Below the pieces are notes generated by a model. It did no database searches. It was not told the origin of the DNA and saw only the letters and a program-made list of their open reading frames with translations. Source: Alangreenwoodia sp964438605 (GTDB lineage: Bacteria; Bacillota; Clostridia; Peptostreptococcales; Anaerovoracaceae). Taken from it: a stretch of 64,000 bases of DNA. Shown here piece by piece: positions 26,731 through 36,008 of this stretch. The first letter of the stretch is position 1. The number at the start of each line of letters is the position of its first letter. The stretch lies in NCBI GenBank assembly GCA_964438605.1, contig CAYTKT010000001.1:62001-126000 (forward strand), written 5' to 3'. Made by a program: the position numbers and the translations under genes.

Positions 26731-28071
26731 TTATTTAGATGAATTCCAAAGTTCTTCTGCTTTCGGCGTCCAGTTCTCGGCATATTTATCGCACTTCGCG
26801 CAAAGATGGCCGACAGATTCCGGGCTCATCAAATCAGTGGACCTGGCGCCCGTCTTTTCAATTATTTCGCGGAGTTTCTGCGGATTTTCAAGCATCGGAC
26901 ACGGACGCAGATGATTTTCATTAAACGGCTGACCGTCATGATATGCACGGAATAAATCAGACGTCAGACATTCGAGCAATGTCTTTTCCCGAATATTCGA
27001 ATCGGAATAATGGATGAATACGCACGGATCAACGTCACCGTTCGCATTAATATGGAAATACCGTCTGCCGCCTGCGATGCATCCGCCCACATACTGACCG
27101 TCATTCTGGAAATCCATCAGGAACAGTTCTTTTTTGGAACGCGCCTCTCTGAGTCTGTGGTACATTTTTTCACGCTGATCCGGATTTGGCATCAAGTCAG
27201 GTTCAGCATCGTTCCCAACCGGCATATAATGGAAGTACCATGCGAACAGCGCACCCCACTCGATCATCTGGTCAAAATATTCGTCCTTGCTGACGCGTTC
27301 GATATTCTGGCTCGTATAGCAGCATGAAATACCGAAAGGCAGCCTTTTTTCCTTCAGAATCCGCATCGCATTCATAACGCGTTCAAAAGAACCTTTGCCA
27401 CGACGGTCATCATGCGTCGTCTCGTCACCTTCAACCGAGATAGCCGGTACAAAATTTTTTACGCGCAGCATCTCGTCGGCAAATGCTTCGTCGATCAGTG
27501 TTCCGTTCGTAAACGAAAGGAAAATACAGTCGGAATGTTTTTCGCACAGACGGATCAAATCCTTTTTCCGGACAAGCGGTTCGCCGCCGGTATAAATGTA
27601 AAGATAAACGCCAAGCTCTTTTCCCTGGCGGATAATATCATCGATTTCGTCAAAAGACAGATTAAGCTGATTCCCGTATTCCCCAGCCCAGCAGCCGGTG
27701 CAGTGCATATTGCAGGCAGACGTCGGGTCGAGCAAAATCGCCCAAGGCGCATTGCAGTTATACGTGTTACGAATGTATTCCTGACGCTCCCAACCGATCA
27801 AATTCGCATTCAAAATGAAATTTGATAAAAATTTCTTGACCGTTCCGGAATCAATATCGTGAAGAACGTGCATAATCAGGCGATACCAGTTGGAATCTTT
27901 ATTTGTCAGCGCCTGGCGGAACGCCTCGCGCTGACGTGAAAAGCTGTTCTCACCGTTTCCTACAAATTTATCGATCATGTCCAGAATTTTTATAGCATTT
28001 TCTTCCGGATTATGTTCAATATAGTTGTATGCCCTGTCAAAAGCAAATTTTTTCAAAGTTTTACCAGCCAT
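26731..28071 (-). CDS. Radical SAM protein with C-terminal Cys-rich (SPASM-like) region
   Basis: 446 residues. The 4Fe-4S/SAM motif C120-NMH-C124-TG-C127 is in a standard context (LLDPTSACNMHCTGCWAG), with TGGEPLVRKKDL following. An N-terminal helical region of about 110 residues precedes the radical SAM barrel. C-terminal cysteines occur in CIAGGRRYFHINANGDVDPC, CPMLENP and HLCAKCDKY, suggesting auxiliary Fe-S ligands. This domain order is seen in uncharacterised clostridial radical SAM proteins. The substrate is unknown and no peptide precursor gene is seen beside it. Confidence 0.85.
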   Translation of the reverse strand: MAGKTLKKFAFDRAYNYIEHNPEENAIKILDMIDKFVGNGENSFSRQREAFRQALTNKDSNWYRLIMHVLHDIDSGTVKKFLSNFILNANLIGWERQEYIRNTYNCNAPWAILLDPTSACNMHCTGCWAGEYGNQLNLSFDEIDDIIRQGKELGVYLYIYTGGEPLVRKKDLIRLCEKHSDCIFLSFTNGTLIDEAFADEMLRVKNFVPAISVEGDETTHDDRRGKGSFERVMNAMRILKEKRLPFGISCCYTSQNIERVSKDEYFDQMIEWGALFAWYFHYMPVGNDAEPDLMPNPDQREKMYHRLREARSKKELFLMDFQNDGQYVGGCIAGGRRYFHINANGDVDPCVFIHYSDSNIREKTLLECLTSDLFRAYHDGQPFNENHLRPCPMLENPQKLREIIEKTGARSTDLMSPESVGHLCAKCDKYAENWTPKAEELWNSSK

Positions 28072-28221
28072 ATCGTAAAATCTCCCTCTCCTGTATCATC
28101 TCTTACTCAAACTATCATCGGATGAAATCCAAGTTTTTATACACAATACATCTAAGCCTCAATCGTGCCTGTCAAAATTCAGTCTTGCCACACGGCCCAA
28201 ACCGTTTTGGTTTTACCTCAG

Positions 28222-28953
28222 CTATACCATTCCACCGTCTGCCGTCAAAACTTGTCCCGTAATGTAAGACGATGCTGCATCCGCAAAAAAGAAAACAGCC
28301 TGTGCGATCTCCTCCGGTGTTCCGATTCGGCAAAGCGAAATTTCATCGCGCAGCGAAGCCATTACGTCTGCGCCCAAGTTTTCGTTCATATCGGTATCGA
28401 TCACACCGGGCGCTACGCAGTTTACGCGGATTCCCGACGGGCCCAGTTCTTTTGCAAGAGCCTTTGTAAAGCCAATCAACGCCGCCTTTGATGCCGAATA
28501 ATGAACTTCGCACGACGCGCCTCTTGTTCCCCACATCGACGAAATATTGACGATGCTTCCCGATTTTCGGGAAATCATACCGGGTACGAGAAAACTGCAG
28601 AAATGAAACGCCCCTTTGACATTGACGTCAAACATACGATTCCAGTCGTTTTCCGTAATATCGGTAAACAATTTAATCTGCGCAATGCCCGCGTTATTGA
28701 CGAGCACATCGACGTGGCCAAACTTTTCGAGAACCGTTTTGCAAACACCTTCCGACTGAATACGGTCAGCCACATCGCACCGATAAATCACACAGCCGCC
28801 ACCCTGATCTGTCAGCTCATCACGCAGCTTTTCCGCAGCTGCTTGATTCTGGTTGTAAATGACGGCGACGCGGTAACCTGCTTTTGCGAAACGGCGAACG
28901 CAGGCTCTGCCTATGCCGCGGCTTCCCCCCGTAATGACGGCCGTTTTATTCAT
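28222..28953 (-). CDS. FabG-like short-chain dehydrogenase/reductase
   Basis: 243 residues of the classical SDR fold. The cofactor loop TGGSRGIG is at 8-15, NNAG at 86-89, and the catalytic residues are about Ser139, Tyr152 and Lys156 (HYSASK). It ends with ITGQVLTADGGMV, typical of FabG-type 3-oxoacyl-ACP reductases. A small membrane protein gene upstream overlaps its start by 8 bases, so the two are coupled. No fatty acid synthesis genes flank it, so a general ketoreductase role is equally possible. Confidence 0.85.
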   Translation of the reverse strand: MNKTAVITGGSRGIGRACVRRFAKAGYRVAVIYNQNQAAAEKLRDELTDQGGGCVIYRCDVADRIQSEGVCKTVLEKFGHVDVLVNNAGIAQIKLFTDITENDWNRMFDVNVKGAFHFCSFLVPGMISRKSGSIVNISSMWGTRGASCEVHYSASKAALIGFTKALAKELGPSGIRVNCVAPGVIDTDMNENLGADVMASLRDEISLCRIGTPEEIAQAVFFFADAASSYITGQVLTADGGMV

Positions 28954-29098
28954 CCTTATAATTCCTCAAATTAGAAAGGTATTTGCGTATCTCCCTGATC
29001 TCCCGCAAAATCTGATTCAGTGTAAACTGAATCGACACGAAAATGATCAGAAACATAGCGACAACAACAAAAAGAAAACCGGAACTGATACCAGGCAT
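28946..29098 (-). CDS. Small single-pass membrane protein coupled to the SDR gene
   Basis: 50 residues from the ATG at 29098, with GGAGGG 8 bases ahead. One transmembrane helix (GFLFVVVAMFLIIFVSIQF) is followed by an amphipathic charged tail (REIREIRKYLSNLRNYKDE). Its stop overlaps the SDR start by 8 bases. The Shine-Dalgarno and overlap support a real gene. No family was recognised. Confidence 0.6.
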   Translation of the reverse strand: MPGISSGFLFVVVAMFLIIFVSIQFTLNQILREIREIRKYLSNLRNYKDE

Positions 29099-29517
29099 TT
29101 GATTTTCCCTCCATTTAGTATACCTTTCAAAACAAACTCTTTGCAGATGCAACGCTGCCGCCCAGTTTCACTCAAGATGCGTAAACGCGGTACACTGTTA
29201 AAAGGCCAACCTGAAGCATCGAAACGCTTATAATGCGTTGCCGCTTCGTGACCTCAATCCGACGCGTAAACGCGACTGATTACCATACGAGTGAATTGAA
29301 CGCACAAACACGGTTTCACTGCCGCCGTCTGATTCGGAATAGTCATGCGCCGTGACGCATCACTCATGCCCGACAGCTTCTATCAGGCGCATCAATATAC
29401 CTTTCATCCACGAACTCGAACCACATGAAGATGTACGCTGTCTGCCGTTTTGTTTTTTGAACGGTAAACAAAAACGGACCGACCTCCCTCCGCCAGTCCG
29501 ATGTGATATCAGATCAA
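29099..29517. other. Spacer between rpmF and the small membrane protein gene
   Basis: No gene is seen. GCGTAAACGCG occurs twice (about 29178 and 29262). The rpmF terminator lies at 29471-29500. Confidence 0.4.
29471..29500 (-). terminator. Terminator of rpmF
   Basis: On the minus strand a CGGAC/GTCCG stem with a GC-rich interior is followed by TTTTTG, 18 bases past the rpmF stop. The outer stem is only 5 bp. Confidence 0.5.
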
Positions 29518-29694
29518 TTACGCTTCTAACACGTTTCTTCCATCATAGTAATTGCAATTTGGGCAAACTCTATGCGGCAACTTAGGTTCGTGACACTGAG
29601 GACAGATAGACACGCCTGGTGCAGCCTTCTTCATGTTCTGCGATTTTCTCATATCTCTTTTAGATTTAGATGTTTTCCTTTTTGGAACTGCCAT
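29518..29694 (-). CDS. rpmF: 50S ribosomal protein L32, zinc-ribbon type
   Basis: 58 residues beginning MAVPKRKTSKSKRDMRKSQN, the standard L32 N terminus. Cysteines at 31, 34, 44 and 47 (CPQC and CPNC) form the zinc ribbon of the C+ form. A GAGG-type Shine-Dalgarno and a perfect consensus promoter lie upstream. In most Clostridia rpmF directly follows DUF177/yceD; here that gene is missing and ackA lies 376 bases upstream. Confidence 0.97.
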   Translation of the reverse strand: MAVPKRKTSKSKRDMRKSQNMKKAAPGVSICPQCHEPKLPHRVCPNCNYYDGRNVLEA

Positions 29695-30070
29695 TTACAA
29701 CACCTCCTCGCCTTTTTATATAACAATAGAATTATAATCATTATGAGCAATCTTGTCAACCAAAAAATGAAATAACTTCTGTCTGTTTGTTTTATCCTGT
29801 CAAAATTACCGCTATGATACGCGTGAAACCCTATTTTACCGTAAAAAAGCGCTTTCCGGCAGAAACTCATGCGGCTGAAAATCTGGCAGTGGATTCTCAG
29901 CTGCATTCAAAAGACGATCGAACTCACGACCGGCTTCACAGCCGGTCCGCGCACTGCGGCCGGGGAAAAAACAGAATCGGCCACAAGACTTGCGTATGAT
30001 TTTACAGCCGAACTAATATCGTAATCATGAGATAAAACCGGATTCGACCGCGTCCGGCCAGCCGCCCGTC
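29695..30070. other. Spacer between ackA and rpmF where yceD is expected
   Basis: Apart from the rpmF promoter, no gene or recognisable DUF177 remnant is seen. Confidence 0.5.
29731..29759 (-). promoter_or_regulatory. Consensus promoter of rpmF
   Basis: TTGACA (29754-29759), a 17-base spacer, and TATAAT (29731-29736): a perfect sigma-A consensus. The predicted leader is about 30 bases. Confidence 0.85.
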
Positions 30071-31267
30071 TTACTTTGCCGCTTCAGAAACGAGTCTTGC
30101 CGTATCTCTTGCGATGACGAGTTCTTCGTTCGTCGGGATAAGCAGAATCTTAATCGCAGAATCATCCGCGGAAATCACAGTTTCTCCCGCCTTGTTCCTC
30201 TCAGGATCAATCTTGAATCCGAGATTCGTCAGACCGCTGCAGATGTCCGCCCTTACAGCGGGATCATTTTCACCGATGCCCGCCGTAAATACGAGAGCAT
30301 CTGCGCCGTTGAGCTGAGCAAGATAATTGCCTACATAGCCTTTTACTCTTCTGACAAACATTTTCATAGCGAGAGCCGCTCTCTCATTGCCCTCTGCGGC
30401 AGCGCCTTCAACGAGACGACAGTCATTGCTGACACCGCTGATTCCCAGCAGGCCGGATTTCTTGTTTAAAATATCAAGAACTTCTTCAGCCGAAACGTTT
30501 AACTTAGACATCAGATAAGTTACGACAGACGGGTCGATATCGCCGCAGCGCGTACCCATCACAAGGCCGTCAAGCGGAGTCAGGCCCATGGACGTATCAA
30601 TGCACTTTCCGTATTCAACAGCCGCACAGCTTCCGCCGTTGCCGATATGGCATGTGATGACTTTGACTTCCTCCGGTTTTTTGCCAAGAACTTTCGCAGC
30701 TTCCTGCGAAACATACAGATGGCTCGTTCCATGGAATCCATATTTTCTGATTTTAAAATCAGTATAATATTCATAAGGAATTGCGTACAGGTATGCTTCC
30801 GGAGCCATCGTCTGATGAAATGCCGTGTCGAAAACGAGCGCCATCGGAACGTCAGGCATTACTTTCTTGCACGCTTCAACGCCGGCGATATTTGCAGGGT
30901 TATGGATTGGAGCAAGCTCACTGTTTGCAACACATGCGGCCATAACTTCGTCGCCCACCAAAACGGAAGACGCAAAGTCCTCGCCGCCGTGAACCATTCT
31001 GTGGCCTACCGCGCCGATTTCGCCGAGATCCTTGACACAGCCGATCTTTTCATCTGTAATTGTAGCGATAATTTTTTCAACCCCCGCCGTATGATCGGCC
31101 AGAGAAAGATTTTCTGTAATCTTTTCGGAACCCGTTTTCGTGTAGGCGAATGTAGAAGTGTCGCCTGATAATTCCACAAGACCTTTACATAAAAGTTTGT
31201 CTTTGTCCGGATCGATAACCTGATATTTAATGGAAGAGCTTCCACAGTTAATTACAAGAACGTTCAT
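30071..31267 (-). CDS. ackA: Acetate kinase
   Basis: 398 residues from the ATG at 31267 (GGAGG ahead). It interconverts acetyl phosphate and ADP with acetate and ATP, the substrate-level ATP step of acetogenic fermentation. The N-terminal VLVINCGSSSIKYQV is the phosphate-binding loop, with RKYGFHGTSHLYVS, and ITCHIGNGGSCAAVEYGKCID and FTAGIGEN in the ASKHA fold. It has its own promoter at 31331-31359. No pta is adjacent. The gene lies in the clostridial tmcAL-ackA-rpmF order. Confidence 0.97.
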   Translation of the reverse strand: MNVLVINCGSSSIKYQVIDPDKDKLLCKGLVELSGDTSTFAYTKTGSEKITENLSLADHTAGVEKIIATITDEKIGCVKDLGEIGAVGHRMVHGGEDFASSVLVGDEVMAACVANSELAPIHNPANIAGVEACKKVMPDVPMALVFDTAFHQTMAPEAYLYAIPYEYYTDFKIRKYGFHGTSHLYVSQEAAKVLGKKPEEVKVITCHIGNGGSCAAVEYGKCIDTSMGLTPLDGLVMGTRCGDIDPSVVTYLMSKLNVSAEEVLDILNKKSGLLGISGVSNDCRLVEGAAAEGNERAALAMKMFVRRVKGYVGNYLAQLNGADALVFTAGIGENDPAVRADICSGLTNLGFKIDPERNKAGETVISADDSAIKILLIPTNEELVIARDTARLVSEAAK

Positions 31268-31330
31268 TTTTTCCTCCAAAATAAATAATCAAAATTTTAA
31301 ATTCTGAATAAACAATACAATACCTTAATT

Positions 31331-31359
31331 ATTATAAGGAACAAATCCGTTTCAGTCAA
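31331..31359 (-). promoter_or_regulatory. Promoter of ackA
   Basis: TTGACT (31354-31359) and TATAAT (31331-31336) with a 17-base spacer. It overlaps the end of tmcAL and gives a leader of about 57 bases. Confidence 0.7.
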
Positions 31360-32764
31360 TTAATTCCTTAAAAATCCCATCCTCCCGGCTGCAGCGCACC
31401 GGAACGAAACGGCGCTCCCCATCGAAGGAAAAGCTGCCGCCGTTCAGCATTTGATACAAGGCTGATGCCTTCATCTCACGCCGCAGACATGACGCCGTTT
31501 TTTCAGAAAGCAGGTTGAGACGACTCAGATTACTGACGATTTCTGTTCTGCCGGCTTTTTTTATCTGGCGCAGCAGGCGCGCTCCCGTCTCGGAAAATCC
31601 GAGAACTCTGGCATATGAAGCGCCCCGCAGCGATTCAAATTCGCAGGTCGTAAAATCTGTAAGAACATGGATTGCCGTTCGCCTGATTCTTGCATCTGTG
31701 TAGCGTTTCGTTCCCGCAAATTCCAGAAATTCACGATAATTTTCCGCTTCCAGGGCCGCACGCTGAAGGCGGTTTTCAAGGCCCTCGGCAACAGAATAAA
31801 TTTCCGCGAGACGCGCTCTGTCTGTTGTCAGCAATTTGTATCTTAACAGGCCATAAAGCCTGTCCATCCCCTGCTGCTTAAAAAACGAGGCGTCTGTCAG
31901 AATACTGACTGCCGACGCCGGTACAAATTCGCGGATACTGCCGACGCCCTGCTTTGCGATCAGGCGGCGCAGCGTCGAGCCGGACGCGAAAAGCTCCCTT
32001 TTCGCGTCCGGCTCGGCTTCATCCCGATAACAGTCGTCCGGCTGCGTCGCGCACCCTGTATAACCGGACGACACGTCTGATGCAAAGTTTTTTCTGCTTC
32101 TCCTCCGTCCGGCGGCCCTCATCCGGTCTATAGGCGCACCAACAGATGATAAAGACTCCTGTCTATCGTGAAACGCGCCTTTCCGTTTCACACAATGAGG
32201 TTCCATTTCAGAACCCAACTCACAAAGTGCCCTGAGATACTCAATGCCCAGCACATTATTCGGTTCACGCAAAAGATTTCCCGCCTCTTGGCCCAGCATT
32301 TCCGAAACGGTCTGGCAGACAGCCGCCGGATAAGACATCCCGCTTTTCATAAATTTCCGGACCAGCAACTTCCTTCTCTCCTGCAACTCTGAAATTTCCT
32401 CAAAGGAACCGCTGACTCCGGCCACTCTCTTGAGTTCTGAAATATCGCCGCATTCCGCACCGAAAACGAAATCCGTAACGACGCCAAGACTGTCAAGAAT
32501 CGCCATGCCGCCTCTGGCAAACTCTCTGCCGGAATTACAGGCGTAAATATAAGGCAGTTCCAGCACGAGATCGACGCCGCACGCCAATGCCGCCCTCGTG
32601 CGTACTGTTTTATCAAAAAAAGACGGCAGACCCCGCTGCGCAAAGCTGCCGCTGATGACGGCAACGGATGCGTCCGCGCCACTGATTTCCATAGCGTGCC
32701 TCAAATGATACAGATGTCCGTTGTGAAACGGATCATACTCTGCTATAATGCCTACCGCTTTCAT
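31352..32764 (-). CDS. tmcAL: tRNA(Met) cytidine acetate ligase (TmcAL/YlbM family)
   Basis: 470 residues from the ATG at 32764 (GGGAG ahead). The nucleotidyltransferase HxGH motif is in IIAEYDPFHNGHLYHL, with VISGSFAQRGLPSFFDK and LELPYIYACNSGREFARGG. In B. subtilis TmcAL uses acetate and ATP to make N4-acetylcytidine at the wobble base of elongator tRNA-Met. Between KRKGAFHD (about 193-200) and ASGSTLRRLI (about 260-269) is an Arg/Asp/Ser-rich insertion of nearly 60 residues not typical of the family. Adjacent ackA is the usual neighbour. Confidence 0.9.
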   Translation of the reverse strand: MKAVGIIAEYDPFHNGHLYHLRHAMEISGADASVAVISGSFAQRGLPSFFDKTVRTRAALACGVDLVLELPYIYACNSGREFARGGMAILDSLGVVTDFVFGAECGDISELKRVAGVSGSFEEISELQERRKLLVRKFMKSGMSYPAAVCQTVSEMLGQEAGNLLREPNNVLGIEYLRALCELGSEMEPHCVKRKGAFHDRQESLSSVGAPIDRMRAAGRRRSRKNFASDVSSGYTGCATQPDDCYRDEAEPDAKRELFASGSTLRRLIAKQGVGSIREFVPASAVSILTDASFFKQQGMDRLYGLLRYKLLTTDRARLAEIYSVAEGLENRLQRAALEAENYREFLEFAGTKRYTDARIRRTAIHVLTDFTTCEFESLRGASYARVLGFSETGARLLRQIKKAGRTEIVSNLSRLNLLSEKTASCLRREMKASALYQMLNGGSFSFDGERRFVPVRCSREDGIFKELID

Positions 32765-32799
32765 CGCCGCCAACTCCCTTCTATATATTAACGAATATC

Positions 32800-33711
32800 T
32801 CACAAAATTACTCTGCTGACCGCACCGAATCTGCGCGTTTCCGCTCTAATACAGCCCGATGAGTTTCCCGCTTCAGGAATCTTGCTGTCCGACTCCGACC
32901 AGTCATTTTCAACCTTCTCTGAAACACTGCCAAGTCGTCCCTCCGCTGCCGCTTTTACGTCCGCTTCTGCCGTTTCGCTCTGCACGGTATATCTGCTCCC
33001 GCCGGAAAACAGGAAAACCGCCAGGTAAAATACGATGATCATAATTACGGCAGTTGCTGAAGAAAAGACGAGCGAATACAGATATGCTGCTGCCGGTGTT
33101 CCGCTGTCGCCAAACACGCTAATACCGGGAATAGCTGCCGTCAAATCCGTAGTTTCAAATACAGAAACCGCCTGAGCGCCGCCATAAGACAGTATTTTTA
33201 TTATTGTACAGGCACACAGCGCCGAAATCAAGCCTTGTATCAGCTTAAAACGCAGATAAAACCCGACTTTCACTTCCGCGCCCCTCAGCACACTCATCGA
33301 TTGAACCGCCACAGAAAGACCGCCGAAAGAAATCATAAACGTGCAGGCGATAATCTTTCCGCCAAACGTAAGCCCGAAACCCGACGTCGCGCTGCATCCC
33401 ACAGTCATCTCAAAAATACCGGCCACAAGCTCGGAAAACAAACTTTCTTTTCCGACAATTCCGACAAGAAAGCGTTCCACAGCATCGGTAAAAATCATAA
33501 AGAGAATAATAAACCCGCCGATTACGATGATAGAATGAAACGACGAAAGCACCGCATCAGTCGCCATCTCCGACAGCGATTTTCCCGTACTGTGTGACGT
33601 AGCCCCGTCATACCGCATAATTTTTCTGTCCTCTGGAACCTGATTTTTTACGAAAACGTTGTTGTCATCAGAAAACCCGGAAAATCTGCTGTCCACAACG
33701 TTTTCCTTCAT
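32800..33711 (-). CDS. YlbJ-like membrane protein lacking the N-terminal half
   Basis: 303 residues from the ATG at 33711. Full-length YlbJ is about 400 residues with two membrane halves and is needed for spore cortex formation in B. subtilis. Only the second half is recognisable: VIGGFIILFMIF, SELVAGIFEMTVGCSA, and ISFGGLSVAVQSMSVLRGAE followed by a last helix. It is preceded by about 45 hydrophilic residues where the first five or so helices should be, and followed by an Asp/Glu/Ser-rich tail of about 60 residues. Position next to tmcAL supports the family. It may be decayed or reduced. Confidence 0.65.
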   Translation of the reverse strand: MKENVVDSRFSGFSDDNNVFVKNQVPEDRKIMRYDGATSHSTGKSLSEMATDAVLSSFHSIIVIGGFIILFMIFTDAVERFLVGIVGKESLFSELVAGIFEMTVGCSATSGFGLTFGGKIIACTFMISFGGLSVAVQSMSVLRGAEVKVGFYLRFKLIQGLISALCACTIIKILSYGGAQAVSVFETTDLTAAIPGISVFGDSGTPAAAYLYSLVFSSATAVIMIIVFYLAVFLFSGGSRYTVQSETAEADVKAAAEGRLGSVSEKVENDWSESDSKIPEAGNSSGCIRAETRRFGAVSRVIL

Positions 33712-34153
33712 TCTGCCTCTCAAAAAAACTTATGCAAAAACGAGGAAAATATGATAATAGAAAAAGCCCCGATGACATGCCGCCCGTGCGGCCCCGGAGC
33801 CGTAAAATAACTTTAAACAATACAAAATTTCCGCTTTCAGCAAAACTGGAAATTTTCTATCATAAAAAATATTTATATTCTTATGTTGATTATTGTTAAT
33901 TGCAACCATCTATTGACCACAATTTCTCTGCTACACATTTATATAAATCACAGTCTGTCACACCTTGTCAATTTTTGTGCCTTCAACAAGCCCACATTCT
34001 AATTAACTTCTTAACTTCCGGCTGCCTGCGTGTAATTGACCGCCATGCCAAACTTTTTCCATCTCATTAACCTGATTGCTTCTGCCATACCACACTCATA
34101 CCACACTTTGGCCGACTTCACACACCCGTGTAATCCGCTGCGCTCATTCGCAG
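33712..34153. other. Non-coding stretch where the ylbJ N terminus would be expected
   Basis: AT-rich. An AAATTTCC/GGAAATTT inverted repeat (about 33826-33855) is visible. No reading frame with YlbJ character was found. Confidence 0.45.
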
Positions 34154-34681
34154 TCAGTCGTGCTCTGACTCCGTCCTGTAAGATAACTCCTTGATCTCGT
34201 CCCTGTTTGCCACAACCGTTGAATTCATCTTTTCAAACAGCTCGTTGATGTCCCCTATCATCCGCTGGATATACCCCTCATTTATAGAGGCGATCTTCTC
34301 CTGGAACGTGAGAAGAACGTCATCAATATATTCAAACGTCCCCATTTTCAACTCTCTGACATTCTCTTCGGTAACGCGCATAATCTCATCGGCGCGCTTT
34401 TTCGCCCGCAGCGTTATAGCATCATTTTCCACCAGTTCATCCGCCTTGTCGTTAGCCACATTAATGACACGGTCGTATTCCGCCTTTGCATCGTCGAGAA
34501 TGCGCTGACGTTCATTTTTAATCCACTGCGCCTGCTGAATCTCCTCCGGCAGTTCTTTCTTAATCTCTTTTAAAATATCTTTGATCTCATTCGGATCGAC
34601 CATGACCTTGCCTGTCAGCGGAAATCCTCCCGCTGTTTCGAGAATGTCTTCAAGTTCCTGAATCAGGTCCATTATTTTCAT
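34154..34681 (-). CDS. Coiled-coil protein of the coaD-ylbJ neighbourhood (DivIVA/ATP synthase b-like)
   Basis: 175 residues. It starts MKIMDLIQELEDILETAGGF, followed by VMVDPNEIKDILKEIKKELP, then a long charged helix (about 55-165) with frequent Glu, Lys and Arg. Proteins of this shape are conserved between coaD and ylbJ in Clostridia and are often misnamed ATP synthase subunit b. The first ATG overlaps the coaD stop (ATGA). No membrane segment is seen. A cytoplasmic structural role is inferred from the coiled coil; function is unknown. Confidence 0.75.
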   Translation of the reverse strand: MKIMDLIQELEDILETAGGFPLTGKVMVDPNEIKDILKEIKKELPEEIQQAQWIKNERQRILDDAKAEYDRVINVANDKADELVENDAITLRAKKRADEIMRVTEENVRELKMGTFEYIDDVLLTFQEKIASINEGYIQRMIGDINELFEKMNSTVVANRDEIKELSYRTESEHD

Positions 34682-35175
34682 TTCGGTTGTCCTCCCATGT
34701 TGTGTTTCCTGATGTATTCGAGCACATTTTCCGGCACGAGTCCATCAATCTTTCCGTTAAAATATAATATTTCTTTTATCGCACTTGAACTTACGTAAGA
34801 ACAATCGATATCCGTCATCAGAAACAAGGTTTCAAAATCCTCATACAAATACTTATTCGTATAAGCTCTCGGCATTTCCGACATAAAGTCCGGAACGTCT
34901 CTAAGTCCTCTGACGATACAGGTAATATTGTTTTCCCGCACATAATCCGCCAGCAGACCCGAAAAATCGACGAGTTCGATATTCAGTCCCTCGATATCTT
35001 TCGTCGCTCCAAGAATCAGTTTCTTGCGTTCTTCAACGGTAAACAGCGGCTTTTTGCTGGAATTCGTGACGATCCCGACTACGAGCACGTCACAGAGCTT
35101 TGATGCCCGCTTTATGATATCCAAATGTCCGTTTGTAAGGGGATCGAACGACCCCGGATAAAGGAATTTTTTCAT
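34678..35175 (-). CDS. coaD: Phosphopantetheine adenylyltransferase CoaD
   Basis: 165 residues, normal for PPAT. It joins 4'-phosphopantetheine and ATP to make dephospho-CoA. The nucleotidyltransferase motif is in YPGSFDPLTNGHLDII (TxGH variant NGH), with RGLRDVPDFMSEMPRAYTNK and the C-terminal YVSSSAIKEI. It is coupled to the downstream coiled-coil gene by a 4-base overlap. rsmD lies upstream, but a 257-base gap separates them. Confidence 0.97.
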   Translation of the reverse strand: MKKFLYPGSFDPLTNGHLDIIKRASKLCDVLVVGIVTNSSKKPLFTVEERKKLILGATKDIEGLNIELVDFSGLLADYVRENNITCIVRGLRDVPDFMSEMPRAYTNKYLYEDFETLFLMTDIDCSYVSSSAIKEILYFNGKIDGLVPENVLEYIRKHNMGGQPK

Positions 35176-35432
35176 ATTAACCTGATTTTATCCTCCAAAA
35201 TATATATTTCCGCGGAAAACCCGCAGAATCGCAGACAATCCCGGACCGGCAGCGAAGGAAAGCCCTTCACCGTTTTTATCAATTTACAAATCCATCACTC
35301 ACGCCAGAATATGTCAGGTACGAAAAATACATCCGGCTCACCAATCAACCGGGCGCACAAAATACGTCCGCAACAAATGTACCAGACGTCAGACAACACC
35401 GCACACTCAAATATGCCATGCACACCTGAAAA

Positions 35433-36008
35433 TTATTGCTCCGCCGAAGCATCTCCTGCTTTCCGCGACACATTTTCGTAAATCGTCACAGCAATCTTGC
35501 CATATTTCCGGCTTTTCACCATCACGAGATTTCCAAGCAAATCAGGCATCGGACTGCCGACGTCGTGCTCGGCAACGACGAGCCCGCCTTCTTCAAGAAT
35601 GTCATTCACCGCAATCTGTTCGAGCGCTTTTTCCAGATGACCTGAACGATACGGCGGATCCAGGAAAATAATGTCAGCCCTTTCTCCGATCTCCGTGAGT
35701 GCTTCTTTATAGTCGGCACATAAAATAACCGCCCGTTCTTCCGCTCTGCAGTAAGCCGTATTTTCTCTGACCAGCGCAATGCTCCGCCTGTCACGGTCCG
35801 CAAAATACACACGCCGCGCACCTCTACTGATCGCCTCCAAGCCGAGATTTCCCGTTCCCGCAAATAAATCTATCACAACGCTGTCTTCAAGATACGGCGC
35901 GATCATGCTGAAAATCGCTTCCTTCACTTTATCTGTCGTCGGCCTGACCCTGCTGTCGTCCGGCGTTCTGAGCCGACGTCCCTTCATTTCTCCGGCTATA
36001 ATTCTCAT
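35433..36008 (-). CDS. rsmD: 16S rRNA m2G966 methyltransferase RsmD
   Basis: 191 residues. It methylates N2 of G966 (E. coli numbering) in 16S rRNA. The N terminus MRIIAGEMKGRRLRTP and VRPTTDKVKEAIFSMI are diagnostic, the SAM site is VIDLFAGTGNLGLEAISRGA, and the catalytic motif is DIIFLDPPYRSG (DPPY). rsmD-coaD adjacency is widely conserved. Confidence 0.95.
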   Translation of the reverse strand: MRIIAGEMKGRRLRTPDDSRVRPTTDKVKEAIFSMIAPYLEDSVVIDLFAGTGNLGLEAISRGARRVYFADRDRRSIALVRENTAYCRAEERAVILCADYKEALTEIGERADIIFLDPPYRSGHLEKALEQIAVNDILEEGGLVVAEHDVGSPMPDLLGNLVMVKSRKYGKIAVTIYENVSRKAGDASAEQ

